Source: Fibrobacter succinogenes
GTDB lineage: Bacteria; Fibrobacterota; Fibrobacteria; Fibrobacterales; Fibrobacteraceae
Direction of reading: 5' to 3'
Assembly: GCA_902768715.1 (NCBI GenBank)
Contig: CACXMH010000006.1
Coordinates: forward strand, 1-64,000
Length of the DNA: 64,000 bases
The notes beneath the pieces were generated by a model. It ran no database searches. It saw only the letters and a program-made list of their open reading frames with translations, and was not told where the DNA came from. Both the position numbers and the translations under genes were made by a program. The first letter of the stretch is position 1, and every line of letters starts with the position of its first letter. Of the stretch, positions 43,668 through 51,502 are shown one piece after another.

Positions 43668-44963
43668 ATGAATATCACGAAAGCCTCCTTGTTTGGGATT
43701 CTAGCGGCAGCGACGCTTTTGCATGCCGGTACGTCTTGGACTTTGGAGGCCTGTCTTAAACAGGCGGCTGAAAAAAGCCTTTCCCTTGAGACGGCTAAGC
43801 TCCGGGAGCAGCAGGCCCAGGTTAACGTAAAGCAGGCAAAGATTGGGCATTACCCGACGGTTTCTGCGAACATCCAGAACACCCTTTACGATCATCCTTT
43901 TATAGACCAAGAAGACCATTACCGCCTGAACTTGGGATTGAACGGTTCCGTGACCCTGTGGGACGGCGGCGCTACCAGCCTGAACGTTGAGGCCAAGGAA
44001 CTGAGCCGCGAGGCTGCGGAACTTTCTACCCTGCAGGCCAAACGCACCGTACAAGAAAACGTGCTGAACGCCTACATGAGCCTGCTTCTGGCCAAGGAAA
44101 ATCTGCGGACGGCGGATTACGCGGTCGAGGTGGCCCAGGCGGAATTCGAATACTTTACGAACCTCTACGGGGTAGGTTCCGTGACCAAGAAGGACCTGAC
44201 CCAGTCCGAGGCCAGCGTGCTCCAGAAACAGGCGGCAAAGATTACGGCCGAACTGAAGGTCTCTACCGCAAGGACCACGCTCCGGCAGCTGCTGGAATTG
44301 CCCGAGACCGAAGAGTTCGACGTGTCCGCTCCCGAAATCAGCATGAACAATCCGGATTCCTTGCCGCCCCTGCCGGAATATGGCGAGCTGCAGGCCCGCA
44401 TCAGGGCCGCACATCCGGGACTCAAGTCCGACAGTATTTCTGTGAAGGCCGCCCAGAAGAACACCAAGGTGGCAGGCAAGAACAGCTCTATCTCCGTGAC
44501 CCTGGGGGCAAATTCCAGCACAGGCTTGCAGGCCTGGGAATCCAAGGGCTACAAGGACCAGCTCAAGTACGGCTGGCAGAATTCCTTGACCCTCGGGATC
44601 AGCATTCCCATCATTGACGCGGGGGCTACCGCCAACAAGGTGCTGCTGGCCCAGGTGAACGAGGCGGAGACCCAGGTGGGCCTGCAGGAGACGGCAAAGA
44701 ATTTGGAAAACAGCATCGAAAAGCTTTACCTGAACGCCCTCAGCGCCGATTTGCAGTGGAAAGCCGCCGTCTTGCAGGTGGCCGCCGAGCAGGAGGCCCT
44801 GAAGGTGGCCGAAGAGCAGCGCAGGCTGGGGGCGCTGACCTACACCGATTACCTGAACCAGAAAAACAGCCTGGAATCGGCGCAGGTCGCCCTGAACAAC
44901 GCCAAGTACACGAGCCTCCTTTCCCGCAAGCTTCTGGACCTGTACCAGGGCCTGCTGGACTAA
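43668..44963 (+). CDS. TolC-family outer-membrane efflux protein
   Basis: The protein is 431 aa. A signal peptide (LFGILAAATLLHAG) precedes two repeats of the OEP fold: WTLEACLKQAAEKSLSLETA with long helices, YPTVSANIQNTLYDHPF strands, and a second half with KVLLAQVNEAETQVG and RRLGALTYTDYLNQKNS. It would form a trimeric channel across the outer membrane. No inner-membrane pump or fusion protein is adjacent, so its partner is elsewhere. The extended C-terminus ends in DLYQGLLD. Confidence 0.9.
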   Translation: MNITKASLFGILAAATLLHAGTSWTLEACLKQAAEKSLSLETAKLREQQAQVNVKQAKIGHYPTVSANIQNTLYDHPFIDQEDHYRLNLGLNGSVTLWDGGATSLNVEAKELSREAAELSTLQAKRTVQENVLNAYMSLLLAKENLRTADYAVEVAQAEFEYFTNLYGVGSVTKKDLTQSEASVLQKQAAKITAELKVSTARTTLRQLLELPETEEFDVSAPEISMNNPDSLPPLPEYGELQARIRAAHPGLKSDSISVKAAQKNTKVAGKNSSISVTLGANSSTGLQAWESKGYKDQLKYGWQNSLTLGISIPIIDAGATANKVLLAQVNEAETQVGLQETAKNLENSIEKLYLNALSADLQWKAAVLQVAAEQEALKVAEEQRRLGALTYTDYLNQKNSLESAQVALNNAKYTSLLSRKLLDLYQGLLD

Positions 44964-44971
44964 CCCAACCT

Positions 44972-44998
44972 GTCATCCCCGCGAAGGCGGGGATCTCC
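44972..44998. repeat. REP-like hairpin, perfect copy
   Basis: GTCATCCCCGCGAAGGCGGG then GATCTCC. It is identical to 45083-45109 and 60301-60327. Confidence 0.9.
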
Positions 44999-45028
44999 TT
45001 TTCTTGCCTGCTTAAAAACAAAACGTCC

Positions 45029-45058
45029 CCCTGTTTCTTACCTGAAACAGGGCCGTTT
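45029..45058. terminator. Hairpin terminator candidate after the tolC-like gene
   Basis: CCCTGTTTC-TTACCT-GAAACAGGG is a perfect 9-bp stem. It is flanked by AAACG and CGTTT, which extend it. A short T-rich stretch follows. It lies between two identical REP-like copies. Confidence 0.65.
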
Positions 45059-45082
45059 CTTATTGAAAGGGATGTCCGATTT

Positions 45083-45109
45083 GTCATCCCCGCGAAGGCG
45101 GGGATCTCC
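45083..45109. repeat. REP-like hairpin, perfect copy
   Basis: Identical to the copy 111 bp upstream. Confidence 0.9.
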
Positions 45110-45184
45110 CATTTTCACCCCCAAAACGCCATTTTTTGCCGTTTCCTGGCTTTTTTTCCGAATGGGTGCCGTCTTCTGCAAAAA

Positions 45185-45201
45185 TTGGCACGGCCTTTGC
45201 A
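45185..45201 (+). promoter_or_regulatory. Consensus sigma-54 promoter of hsp20
   Basis: TTGGCACG-GCCT-TTGCA. GG at 45187-45188 and GC at 45199-45200 are separated by 10 bp, the exact -24/-12 geometry. Transcription would start near 45212, giving a leader of about 75 bases before the hsp20 ATG. Confidence 0.88.
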
Positions 45202-45286
45202 TATAGGAGTGTGAAAACAAAAAACCGGGTCCCCGGCTAAGGCAAACCGCCCAGGCCAGGGGCCCACAACCAGTGAGGTTAAAATT

Positions 45287-45664
45287 ATGCTCAATACTCA
45301 GATTCTTCCTTCCGCTTTCTATGGTATCCAGAACTTCCTTGACAACCTTAACGCCTGCAACGCTCAGGGCGAATGTGCCTACACTCCCAAGGCCGACTAC
45401 TACGAAGTGGACAACGGCTTTGTGCTAGAGGTGGAATTGCCGGGCGTCAAGAAAGAAGACCTGGATGTGCAGGTAGAAAAGAACATCATCACCGTCAAGG
45501 CCACCCGCGCCCGCAAGGACAGCAAGTACACCTACGAACGGAGCTTCCGCCTGGCCGACGATATTGACCCCGAGAACATCAAGGTCTCGTTGGAAAACGG
45601 CGTGTTGACCTTCTCGCTAGCCAAGAAGCAGCAGGCTTCCGCACGCAAGTTGACCGTGGACTAA
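45287..45664 (+). CDS. Small heat-shock protein
   Basis: The protein is 125 aa. The alpha-crystallin domain spans about 33-120: PKADYYEVDNGFVLEVELPG, VKKEDLDVQVEKNIITVKA, YERSFRLADDIDPENI and VSLENGVLTFSLAKK. The short N-terminal arm (NTQILPSAFYGIQNFLDNL) is variable as usual. It holds unfolded proteins in a refoldable state. A strong sigma-54 promoter lies upstream and a strong terminator downstream, so the gene is a single-gene unit under RpoN control. Confidence 0.93.
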   Translation: MLNTQILPSAFYGIQNFLDNLNACNAQGECAYTPKADYYEVDNGFVLEVELPGVKKEDLDVQVEKNIITVKATRARKDSKYTYERSFRLADDIDPENIKVSLENGVLTFSLAKKQQASARKLTVD

Positions 45665-45706
45665 CTCGGCGATTGTAACGATTCTTCATTGTGCTCCTTA
45701 AACACC

Positions 45707-45738
45707 AGGGACATCCGCAAGGATGTCCCTTCTTTTTT
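45707..45738 (+). terminator. Rho-independent terminator of hsp20
   Basis: AGGGACATCC-GCAA-GGATGTCCCT is a perfect 10-bp stem followed by TCTTTTTTG. Confidence 0.92.
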
Positions 45739-45798
45739 GTTGAAGGGGGAAGTTTCCCCCGCACCTCACACTCCATATCGCACACTTCTTGTCCCCAG

Positions 45799-45879
45799 CG
45801 CCCCTAACACCTAAAACCTATTACCTAGCCCCTAGATTCTAAATCCTAGCCCCTATTACCTAACACCTAGCCCCTATCC
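45799..45879. repeat. Degenerate CCTA-rich tandem repeat
   Basis: Phrases such as CCCCTAACACCTAA, TTACCTAGCCCCTA and TACCTAACACCTAGCC recur with irregular spacing of 7-30 bp. No coding frame explains it. It sits between the hsp20 terminator and the ECF promoter motif. Confidence 0.7.
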
Positions 45880-45897
45880 ACTTTTTTTACATTTTCG

Positions 45898-45926
45898 GTG
45901 ACACTTTTAACCTCCACAAGTGTTAC
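45898..45926 (+). promoter_or_regulatory. Promoter/operator motif of the ECF sigma gene
   Basis: GTGACACTTTTAACC, 7 bp, GTGTTAC. The outer parts GTGACACTT and AAGTGTTAC are inverted with one mismatch. The same motif with equal spacing occurs at 59771. It is 6 bp before the ATG, so the transcript would be nearly leaderless, or the motif is an operator. Confidence 0.6.
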
Positions 45927-45932
45927 ACAGGC

Positions 45933-46436
45933 ATGGAAAGGATAAATTCCGCAGACCGCATGGCGTTCTCTAGACTGTACGAGGCCTACGCCCCGATGGT
46001 TTACCGTCGCTGCATGGCCCTGCTCAAGGACGAGGCGGAGGCTTCGGACCTGATGCAGGACGTGTTTTTGCGGATTTATGCCGGCATGAACCGCCTGAAC
46101 CTGGACAGTCCCAGCAGTCTTTTGTGGAATACGGCCACCAGGCTCTGCCTGAACCGCATCCGCGACAAGAAACGCAGGGGGCTGGACGTGGATTCCAGCG
46201 AACTGCTCCTGAATATCGCCTGCGCAGACGACGAGCAGGAAGGCTACGAGGCTCGCGGCATATTGGCGAAAATTTTTTCGCGGGAGCAGGAATCTACCCG
46301 GACCATTGCGGTGTTACACTATGTAGATGGTATGACGCTGGAAGAAACCGCCGAGATGGTGGGGCTTTCGGTAAGCGGGGTGCGCAAGCGTTTACGCACC
46401 TTGCAGGCAAGAGTTAAAAACCTGGAGGTGAAGTGA
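45933..46436 (+). CDS. ECF sigma-70-family factor
   Basis: The protein is 167 aa. Region 2 is FSRLYEAYAPMVYRRCMALL, then KDEAEASDLMQDVFLRIY and LWNTATRLCLNRIRDKKRRG. Region 4 is IAVLHYVDGMTLEETAEMVG, then LSVSGVRKRLRTLQARV. It redirects RNA polymerase to a small set of promoters. The next gene is an anti-sigma-like membrane protein that starts 1 bp inside the sigma stop codon, followed by a caspase-like protease. The shared motif at 45898 and 59771 suggests autoregulation and a TonB-receptor-like target. Confidence 0.92.
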   Translation: MERINSADRMAFSRLYEAYAPMVYRRCMALLKDEAEASDLMQDVFLRIYAGMNRLNLDSPSSLLWNTATRLCLNRIRDKKRRGLDVDSSELLLNIACADDEQEGYEARGILAKIFSREQESTRTIAVLHYVDGMTLEETAEMVGLSVSGVRKRLRTLQARVKNLEVK

Positions 46437-47236
46437 TGATTCCCGACTGGAAACTGGAAAAATACTTGACGGGCGACTTGCCTGCCGAAGAAATGCGCGA
46501 AATCCGCGAGATGGAAGCGGCTGACGAGATCTTCGCCAACCGCGTGAAGATGTTGCGTGAGGACAATGCGGCAATCCTCAAGAGGCTCCCTTTCGAAAAA
46601 CTTTCGGAAAAGATTGCCGCGATGCCCGGACGCTCCAATGCAGGTGCCGGAAACATGGTGCGTGTGAATTTCAAGTTGGTGAAGTTTGCGGCCGCTGCGG
46701 CCTTAGTGCTTGCGGTGATGACTGTGGCGGTGTTCAGCCAGCGTTCCCTTTCGGAGCAGGGCGGCACGGTTCTTGCGACCGCCGCAAACACCCAGGTTAT
46801 GGAAGTGGCCATGGCCGACGCCTCCGGTGACGATGGCGTGCGTATCAAGGGACTCTCTGCCCGCATGGAAGTCTGGAAAAAGACAGGCGATAGCGCCGTG
46901 CAAATGGAAAATCTGGGAGAAGCTCGGGAGGGCGACGAAATCCAGCTGCGTTACGCCGTTGCCGAAAAATGTTTCGGTCTGCTTTTCAGCATGGACGGAA
47001 ACGGGACTATCACCATGCACATGGGGCACGGGAACCGCGCCGTAGAACTTGAACCCGGCAAGATGACCACCCTCCCCTTTGCCTACAAGCTAGATAACGC
47101 CCCGAAATTCGAGAAGTTCTTTTTCTTGACCTCGAAAAATGAATTCGAGTTGAACGCGGGGGATATTGACGCCTCGCTGAAACAGGAGGGCGTGAAGACG
47201 GTAAGCCTCACGCTTCGCAAGACGGAGGGCAAGTAA
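46436..47236 (+). CDS. Membrane anti-sigma-like protein with DUF4384-like periplasmic part
   Basis: The protein is 266 aa from the ATG at 46436 (GGAGGTGA upstream). The N-terminal 75 residues are an acidic/helical cytoplasmic domain (DWKLEKYLTGDLPAEEMREI) in the place of an anti-sigma domain; the zinc-binding HxxxCxxC motif is absent. A single membrane helix is at about 81-100 (FAAAAALVLAVMTVAVF). The exported part has VWKKTGDSAVQMENLGEARE, GDEIQLRYAVAEKCFGLLFS and MDGNGTITMHMG, resembling DUF4384 domains found beside caspase-like proteins. It probably holds the sigma factor at the membrane. Confidence 0.75.
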   Translation: MIPDWKLEKYLTGDLPAEEMREIREMEAADEIFANRVKMLREDNAAILKRLPFEKLSEKIAAMPGRSNAGAGNMVRVNFKLVKFAAAAALVLAVMTVAVFSQRSLSEQGGTVLATAANTQVMEVAMADASGDDGVRIKGLSARMEVWKKTGDSAVQMENLGEAREGDEIQLRYAVAEKCFGLLFSMDGNGTITMHMGHGNRAVELEPGKMTTLPFAYKLDNAPKFEKFFFLTSKNEFELNAGDIDASLKQEGVKTVSLTLRKTEGK

Positions 47237-47237
47237 G

Positions 47238-49622
47238 ATGATGAATTTGATTAAAAAGGTGGACGCGTCCTTGACGCTCCAGATTGTTTCGGTCATCGCA
47301 TTGGTCCTGTTGGCCGCGGCTTCCAGTGTTTCCGCCGCCCAGGAGATTCAGATCAACCGCTACGTGCTGGCCGTAAGCGCCAATTACGGCGGCGAGGGCC
47401 GCCCCACCCTCCGCTATGCCGCAAGCGATGCCCGCTCCTTCGTGAACGTGCTGAAGGAAATGGGCGGTGTGCAGGCGGGGAACATCGTGGAGGTGAAGGA
47501 ACCCAGCGTCGCCGCATTCCAGCAGAAGATTGACGAACTGGACAAGAAGATTGCAAAGAACAAGCCGGCAGGCGGTCGCGACGAGGTGCTGGTCTATTAC
47601 AGCGGTCACGCCGACGAAAAGGGCCTGCGTCTGGGCAAGGAGACCTTCGCCTGGAAGACGCTCCGCACAAAAATCGATTCCCTCCATGCCGACGTGAAGA
47701 TTGCGGTGATAGACGCCTGCGGTTCAGGAGCCATTACCCGCGCGAAGGGTGGCGTGGCTGTGCCCGCCTTTATGGTGGACAAGAGTTCCGACATGAAGGG
47801 CTATGCCTTTATTACCAGCAGCACGCAAGATGAATCCAGCCAGGAAAGCGACAGGCTGAAGGGTTCCTTTTTTACCCACTCCCTGGTGAGCGGCCTACGC
47901 GGGGCTGGCGATATCAGCGGCGATGGCAAGGTGACCCTTTCCGAAGCTTACCAGTTTGCCTTTAACGAAACACTCCAGAAAACGGAAGCCACCATGGGTG
48001 GCGCCCAGCACCCCAGCCGGGACATGAACCTGGCTGGTACTGGCGACGTGGTGATGACGGATTTGCGCAGCATGAACGCGGGCCTTGACATCGGCGAAGA
48101 CGTGGAAGGCCGTCTGTTCATCCGTGACGAGCGGGGCGAGCTGGTGGCGGAACTTTACAAGAAGGCAGGGCGGCCCATCAACCTGGGGCTTGCCGCCGGC
48201 AAGTACAGCGTGCGTCTGGAAAGGCCCGCCGAATATAAGGAGGCGAGCGTCACCCTGCAGGACAATTACCGTGCCCAGCTCACGCAAAAACAGTTCAGCG
48301 CCATCGTTGCCGAAAAGACCACCCTCCGGGGCGAAATCGCCCGCCGCGGGGACTGTGCCTCCGGCGATACCGTCGCCTGTTCCTTGGATTCCCTGGACCA
48401 CAACGGAAAATTCCGGGTGACCTTCAACTTGGTGGACAAGGACCGCGAAGCCCGCAAGGGCCTGCAGATGGGCCTGTTCGTGACCCGTACCGACAGCTAT
48501 ATGCTGGGTTCGCAAATCAGCATCTTTGCAAACATCGCCCGCAAGGAAATGCATGGCCTGCAACTTTCGGCGGTGTTCAACGGCGCGAAGGAGCATTACG
48601 AAGGGGCGCAGATTTCGAGCGTCATGAACTATGCGGGTTCCTTTGACGGAATCCAGGTGTCTCCCGTGATCAACGTGGCCAAGGAGAATTCTTCGGGTGT
48701 GCAGGTCTCAGCCACCATGAACGTGGCCCGTGATTCCCTGAACGGCGTGCAGGTTGCCCCCGCTATCAACTACGCCCGTGAAACCAAGGCCCAGATTTCT
48801 GCGGCCCTGAACGTGGCCAAGGAAACCCATGCCCAGATTACCGCCGCGGCGAACATCGCGAGAGAGTCTGACGTGCAGGTGTCCACTGCTTTGAACGCCG
48901 CCAAGAAATCCGGTGTGCAGGTGACTGCGGCCCTGAACGCGGCCAAGGAATCGGACGTGCAGGTGGCAGCCGCCATGAATGTGGCGGGCAAGCTCAACAC
49001 CGCCCAGGTGAGCGTCTTGAACATTGCGGGTCGTGCCGACGGCCGCCAAGTGGGCATCCTGAACATCTGCGGCCACTGCGAAAAGACTCCCGTGGGCCTC
49101 ATCAACATCGTGGGTAACGGCGTGTGGAGCGTCACGGGCTCACTCAACGAAATGGGCGCCCTGGGCGTTGCTCTCCACATGGGTACGGCCAACCTCTACA
49201 CCGCTCTCGAAGGAGAACGACTGATTGAAAAGGGCACTAAGTTCAAGCACTTTAGCGACGTTTCCGAGGCGGGTATCGGTCTTGGAACGCAGTTTGGTCA
49301 ATATGGTAGCCATTTTGATCTGGAATACATGCTCCTGATGGAACAGAACAAGGTAGACTTTAGCTTTGACGATTCAAATTTTGAATACGGTTCCGAAGAC
49401 GGAGTCAATTTCCACCACCGTTTGCGCTTGGGCTATACGACTCGAGTGTTCCCCTTCTTCGGACTCTCGGTGGGCGGCACCCTCAACGTTGCAGCGCAGG
49501 GCTATGGCGAAAAGATTCTGGTAAAGCCCCTCAGCGAATACCACGACGACTTCGGCCACGAAGGGGATAAATTCCGCTTCTGGCCCGGATTCTACGCCGG
49601 CATTACCGTCGGAAGGTTCTAG
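47238..49622 (+). CDS. Exported caspase-like (C14) protease with surface repeats
   Basis: The protein is 794 aa. A signal or anchor segment is at 14-33. Residues 38-255 are a caspase-fold domain with RYVLAVSANYGGEGRPTLRY, catalytic His124 in YYSGHAD and Cys161 in VIDACGSGAI, plus DESSQESDRLKGSFFTHSL. Residues about 420-625 consist of repeats of some 15-20 residues (GVQVSATMNVARDSLN, QVTAALNAAKESD) like LA_2272-type surface repeats. A C-terminal barrel-like region of about 150 residues ends in F. It closes the sigma/anti-sigma operon 1 bp after the previous gene. The cleavage target is unknown; the anti-sigma protein is an obvious candidate. Confidence 0.85.
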   Translation: MMNLIKKVDASLTLQIVSVIALVLLAAASSVSAAQEIQINRYVLAVSANYGGEGRPTLRYAASDARSFVNVLKEMGGVQAGNIVEVKEPSVAAFQQKIDELDKKIAKNKPAGGRDEVLVYYSGHADEKGLRLGKETFAWKTLRTKIDSLHADVKIAVIDACGSGAITRAKGGVAVPAFMVDKSSDMKGYAFITSSTQDESSQESDRLKGSFFTHSLVSGLRGAGDISGDGKVTLSEAYQFAFNETLQKTEATMGGAQHPSRDMNLAGTGDVVMTDLRSMNAGLDIGEDVEGRLFIRDERGELVAELYKKAGRPINLGLAAGKYSVRLERPAEYKEASVTLQDNYRAQLTQKQFSAIVAEKTTLRGEIARRGDCASGDTVACSLDSLDHNGKFRVTFNLVDKDREARKGLQMGLFVTRTDSYMLGSQISIFANIARKEMHGLQLSAVFNGAKEHYEGAQISSVMNYAGSFDGIQVSPVINVAKENSSGVQVSATMNVARDSLNGVQVAPAINYARETKAQISAALNVAKETHAQITAAANIARESDVQVSTALNAAKKSGVQVTAALNAAKESDVQVAAAMNVAGKLNTAQVSVLNIAGRADGRQVGILNICGHCEKTPVGLINIVGNGVWSVTGSLNEMGALGVALHMGTANLYTALEGERLIEKGTKFKHFSDVSEAGIGLGTQFGQYGSHFDLEYMLLMEQNKVDFSFDDSNFEYGSEDGVNFHHRLRLGYTTRVFPFFGLSVGGTLNVAAQGYGEKILVKPLSEYHDDFGHEGDKFRFWPGFYAGITVGRF

Positions 49623-49666
49623 AACTTGGCGGGGGAAGAACGGGGTTGATTGCAGCCCCTCCAGTT

Positions 49667-50023
49667 TTAGACCTTATACATAGATTTCTTCTCGGCCGCG
49701 GCAATTGGCGTTGGAGTCCGCCTGCGTTTGAATTTTACTCTGGGAACCAGATGCATTTGAATGCCCAGCGCGGCAAGAACCTTGAATACGGTTTCAAAGC
49801 GCGGATGGGCATTTTCGGCTAAAGCCTTGTAGAGGCTTTCTCGTCCGAGTCCTGACGATTCCGCAATTTTCGCCATGCCCTTGCTACGTGCGACATGTCC
49901 GATAGCATGCAGCAACAATGCGGGGTCGTTTTCTTGGCAAATCAGGTCGAGGTATTCGGCAACGATTTCTTTGCTGTCAAGATACTCTGCGATGTCTAAA
50001 CGAGTGACTTCACTTTTTTTCAT
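49667..50023 (-). CDS. HigA-like addiction-module antitoxin
   Basis: The protein is 118 aa. It has the TIGR02684-type architecture: an N-terminal strand region (RLDIAEYLDSKEIVAEYL), then a helix-turn-helix (GHVARSKGMAKIAESSGLGR, ESLYKALAENAHPRFETVFK). The Arg/Lys-rich tail is longer than usual. It would neutralise the toxin encoded upstream and repress the shared promoter. The start lies within the end of the toxin gene (14-bp overlap). Confidence 0.88.
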   Translation of the reverse strand: MKKSEVTRLDIAEYLDSKEIVAEYLDLICQENDPALLLHAIGHVARSKGMAKIAESSGLGRESLYKALAENAHPRFETVFKVLAALGIQMHLVPRVKFKRRRTPTPIAAAEKKSMYKV

Positions 50024-50312
50024 TTTTCATTCCTTGCCAAATGTTTTTTGCTTTTACGATGTCTTGATCTTGTGTGGATTTTTCGCCGCCAATCAGAATA
50101 ATTACAATAATCTCGCCATCTTTTGCAAAATAGAGTCTGTAGCCTGGTCCATAATCGATGCGCATCTCCAATACGCCGTTCCCTACAGATTTAAAGTCGC
50201 CAAGATTGCCTTTTTCAACTTGCGTCAATCGGGAAAGTATGTGTGCTTTAGCCCGAAAATCTCGTAATTTTTGCATCCATTTCTGAAATACAGGGGTTTG
50301 GTTTACGATCAT
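50010..50312 (-). CDS. RelE/HigB-like addiction-module toxin
   Basis: The protein is 100 aa from the ATG at 50312, which follows GGAG. It matches the TIGR02683 killer family: FQKWMQKLRDFRAKAHILSR, NLGDFKSVGNGVLEMRIDYG, GYRLYFAKDGEIIVIILIGG, EKSTQDQDIVKAK. Family members are ribosome-dependent or free mRNA endonucleases. The toxin-first gene order is normal for HigBA. A perfect 16-bp palindrome sits 15 bp before the start. Confidence 0.9.
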   Translation of the reverse strand: MIVNQTPVFQKWMQKLRDFRAKAHILSRLTQVEKGNLGDFKSVGNGVLEMRIDYGPGYRLYFAKDGEIIVIILIGGEKSTQDQDIVKAKNIWQGMKNEKK

Positions 50313-50326
50313 TGTTTTCTCCAAAT

Positions 50327-50342
50327 GTATCCAATTGGATAC
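50327..50342. promoter_or_regulatory. Palindromic operator of the toxin-antitoxin pair
   Basis: GTATCCAATTGGATAC is a perfect palindrome immediately upstream of the toxin ribosome site. It is the expected place for antitoxin binding. Confidence 0.8.
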
Positions 50343-50648
50343 GAATTGTCAAGGGGCGGATGTTTTTAAGACTTTCTGTCTGCTATATAAACGGAGATGA
50401 AGGCCAAAATATGCCGAAAATTTTTGTTTACGTGCTTTTTTTACAAAGGGTGGTTGGCCGACTATTGTAAATTATTTGCCTAAAATTCGAAATTTCAATC
50501 ACAAAAAATGCATAATTTAAATAAATTTCAAAACTTTTGTATCATATAAATGTAAATAAACAAAAATATACGTCAAAACGGCAGAAAAATCGGCAGATTG
50601 TATCTTTTTTCGCTCCTTTTTGGGCGTTTTGCATTTATATTCTGGAAT
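50343..50648. other. AT-rich intergenic region
   Basis: No gene is visible. It contains TGTATCATA at 50538-50546, a phrase repeated at 53719 and 55880 in front of other genes of this array. It is presumably the promoter region of the TIGR02147 gene. Confidence 0.5.
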
Positions 50649-51482
50649 ATGGATTCCGTCATCGCATTCCAGGATTATCGAAAGTTCATGGGCCATTGGT
50701 TTCAGGAGAAAAAGGCCCATGCCGTAATGACGTGGCGTGAATTTTCAAAACTGGCCGGATTCCGTTCTCCCGTTTACCTGAAGCTGGTTTGCGAAGGCAA
50801 GTCGGGGTTGAGCGGAGCAGGGGTTTCCCGCGTGGCTCATGCCATGGGGCTGGAGGGCTTTGAACTGGCCTATTTCAAGGCGCTAGTGGCATTTAATCAG
50901 GCAAAACGGGAATCCATAAGGCAGAAATATTTCGACGAGATGCAGGCCCTTTCCAAGGCGCACCAGGTGAATGTCCTGGGGCAAAAGTCCATGGGGTATT
51001 TTGAATCCTGGCAGAACCCGGTACTCAGGGAATTGGTGCCCCACATGGCGGGCAAAAAGGCAAAGCAAATCGCGGTCCAGTGCATGCCGAAAATCACGGC
51101 GCGACAGGTGTCGGCCACCATCAAGTACCTGACATCAATGGGCCTCTTGAAAAAAGTCGGCAAGGATACCTTTATACAAACGAACAAGACCGTATCGACG
51201 GGGAAAATGGATTTTGTCCCGCTGGCGGTTCAGCAGATGCACTTGCAGATGGGTGCGCTCGCTCTAGAGGCTATAAAGAACGTGCCCCTGTCCGGCCGTT
51301 CCGTTTCAGGGCTCACGCTGGGCCTTACTGAAAAAACATTTCAGAAAATTGTCAAGGAATTGGCGGATTTCCGTAAGCGCGTTATCGCCATCGCCACCGA
51401 AGACGACGACATGGAACAGGTGTTCCGATTGAACCTTCAGCTTTTCCCCTTGACATGGAAACTTGCCTCCGGGAAAAAATGA
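50649..51482 (+). CDS. TIGR02147-family (Fibrobacter paralogous) regulator
   Basis: The protein is 277 aa. The ATG at 50649 gives the family start DSVIAFQDYRKFMGHWFQEK. WREFSKLAGFRSPVYLKLVC and EGKSGLSGAGVSRVAHAMGL form an N-terminal helix-turn-helix. The middle has QKYFDEMQALSK and FESWQNPVLREL, typical of the DUF4423 region. GLTEKTFQKIVKELADFRKR lies near the C-terminus. This family is strongly expanded in Fibrobacter and often sits beside lipoprotein genes, as here. Transcriptional control of the neighbours is inference from the HTH. A 17-codon longer frame upstream is less likely. Confidence 0.88.
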   Translation: MDSVIAFQDYRKFMGHWFQEKKAHAVMTWREFSKLAGFRSPVYLKLVCEGKSGLSGAGVSRVAHAMGLEGFELAYFKALVAFNQAKRESIRQKYFDEMQALSKAHQVNVLGQKSMGYFESWQNPVLRELVPHMAGKKAKQIAVQCMPKITARQVSATIKYLTSMGLLKKVGKDTFIQTNKTVSTGKMDFVPLAVQQMHLQMGALALEAIKNVPLSGRSVSGLTLGLTEKTFQKIVKELADFRKRVIAIATEDDDMEQVFRLNLQLFPLTWKLASGKK

Positions 51483-51502
51483 AACAAGGAAAATTTGCAC
51501 AG

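Noticed and set aside
44972-45109. Two identical hairpins 111 bp apart as a CRISPR array
   Set aside because: Only two units, the repeat belongs to a dispersed family, and the spacing is filled by a terminator. No cas genes are present.
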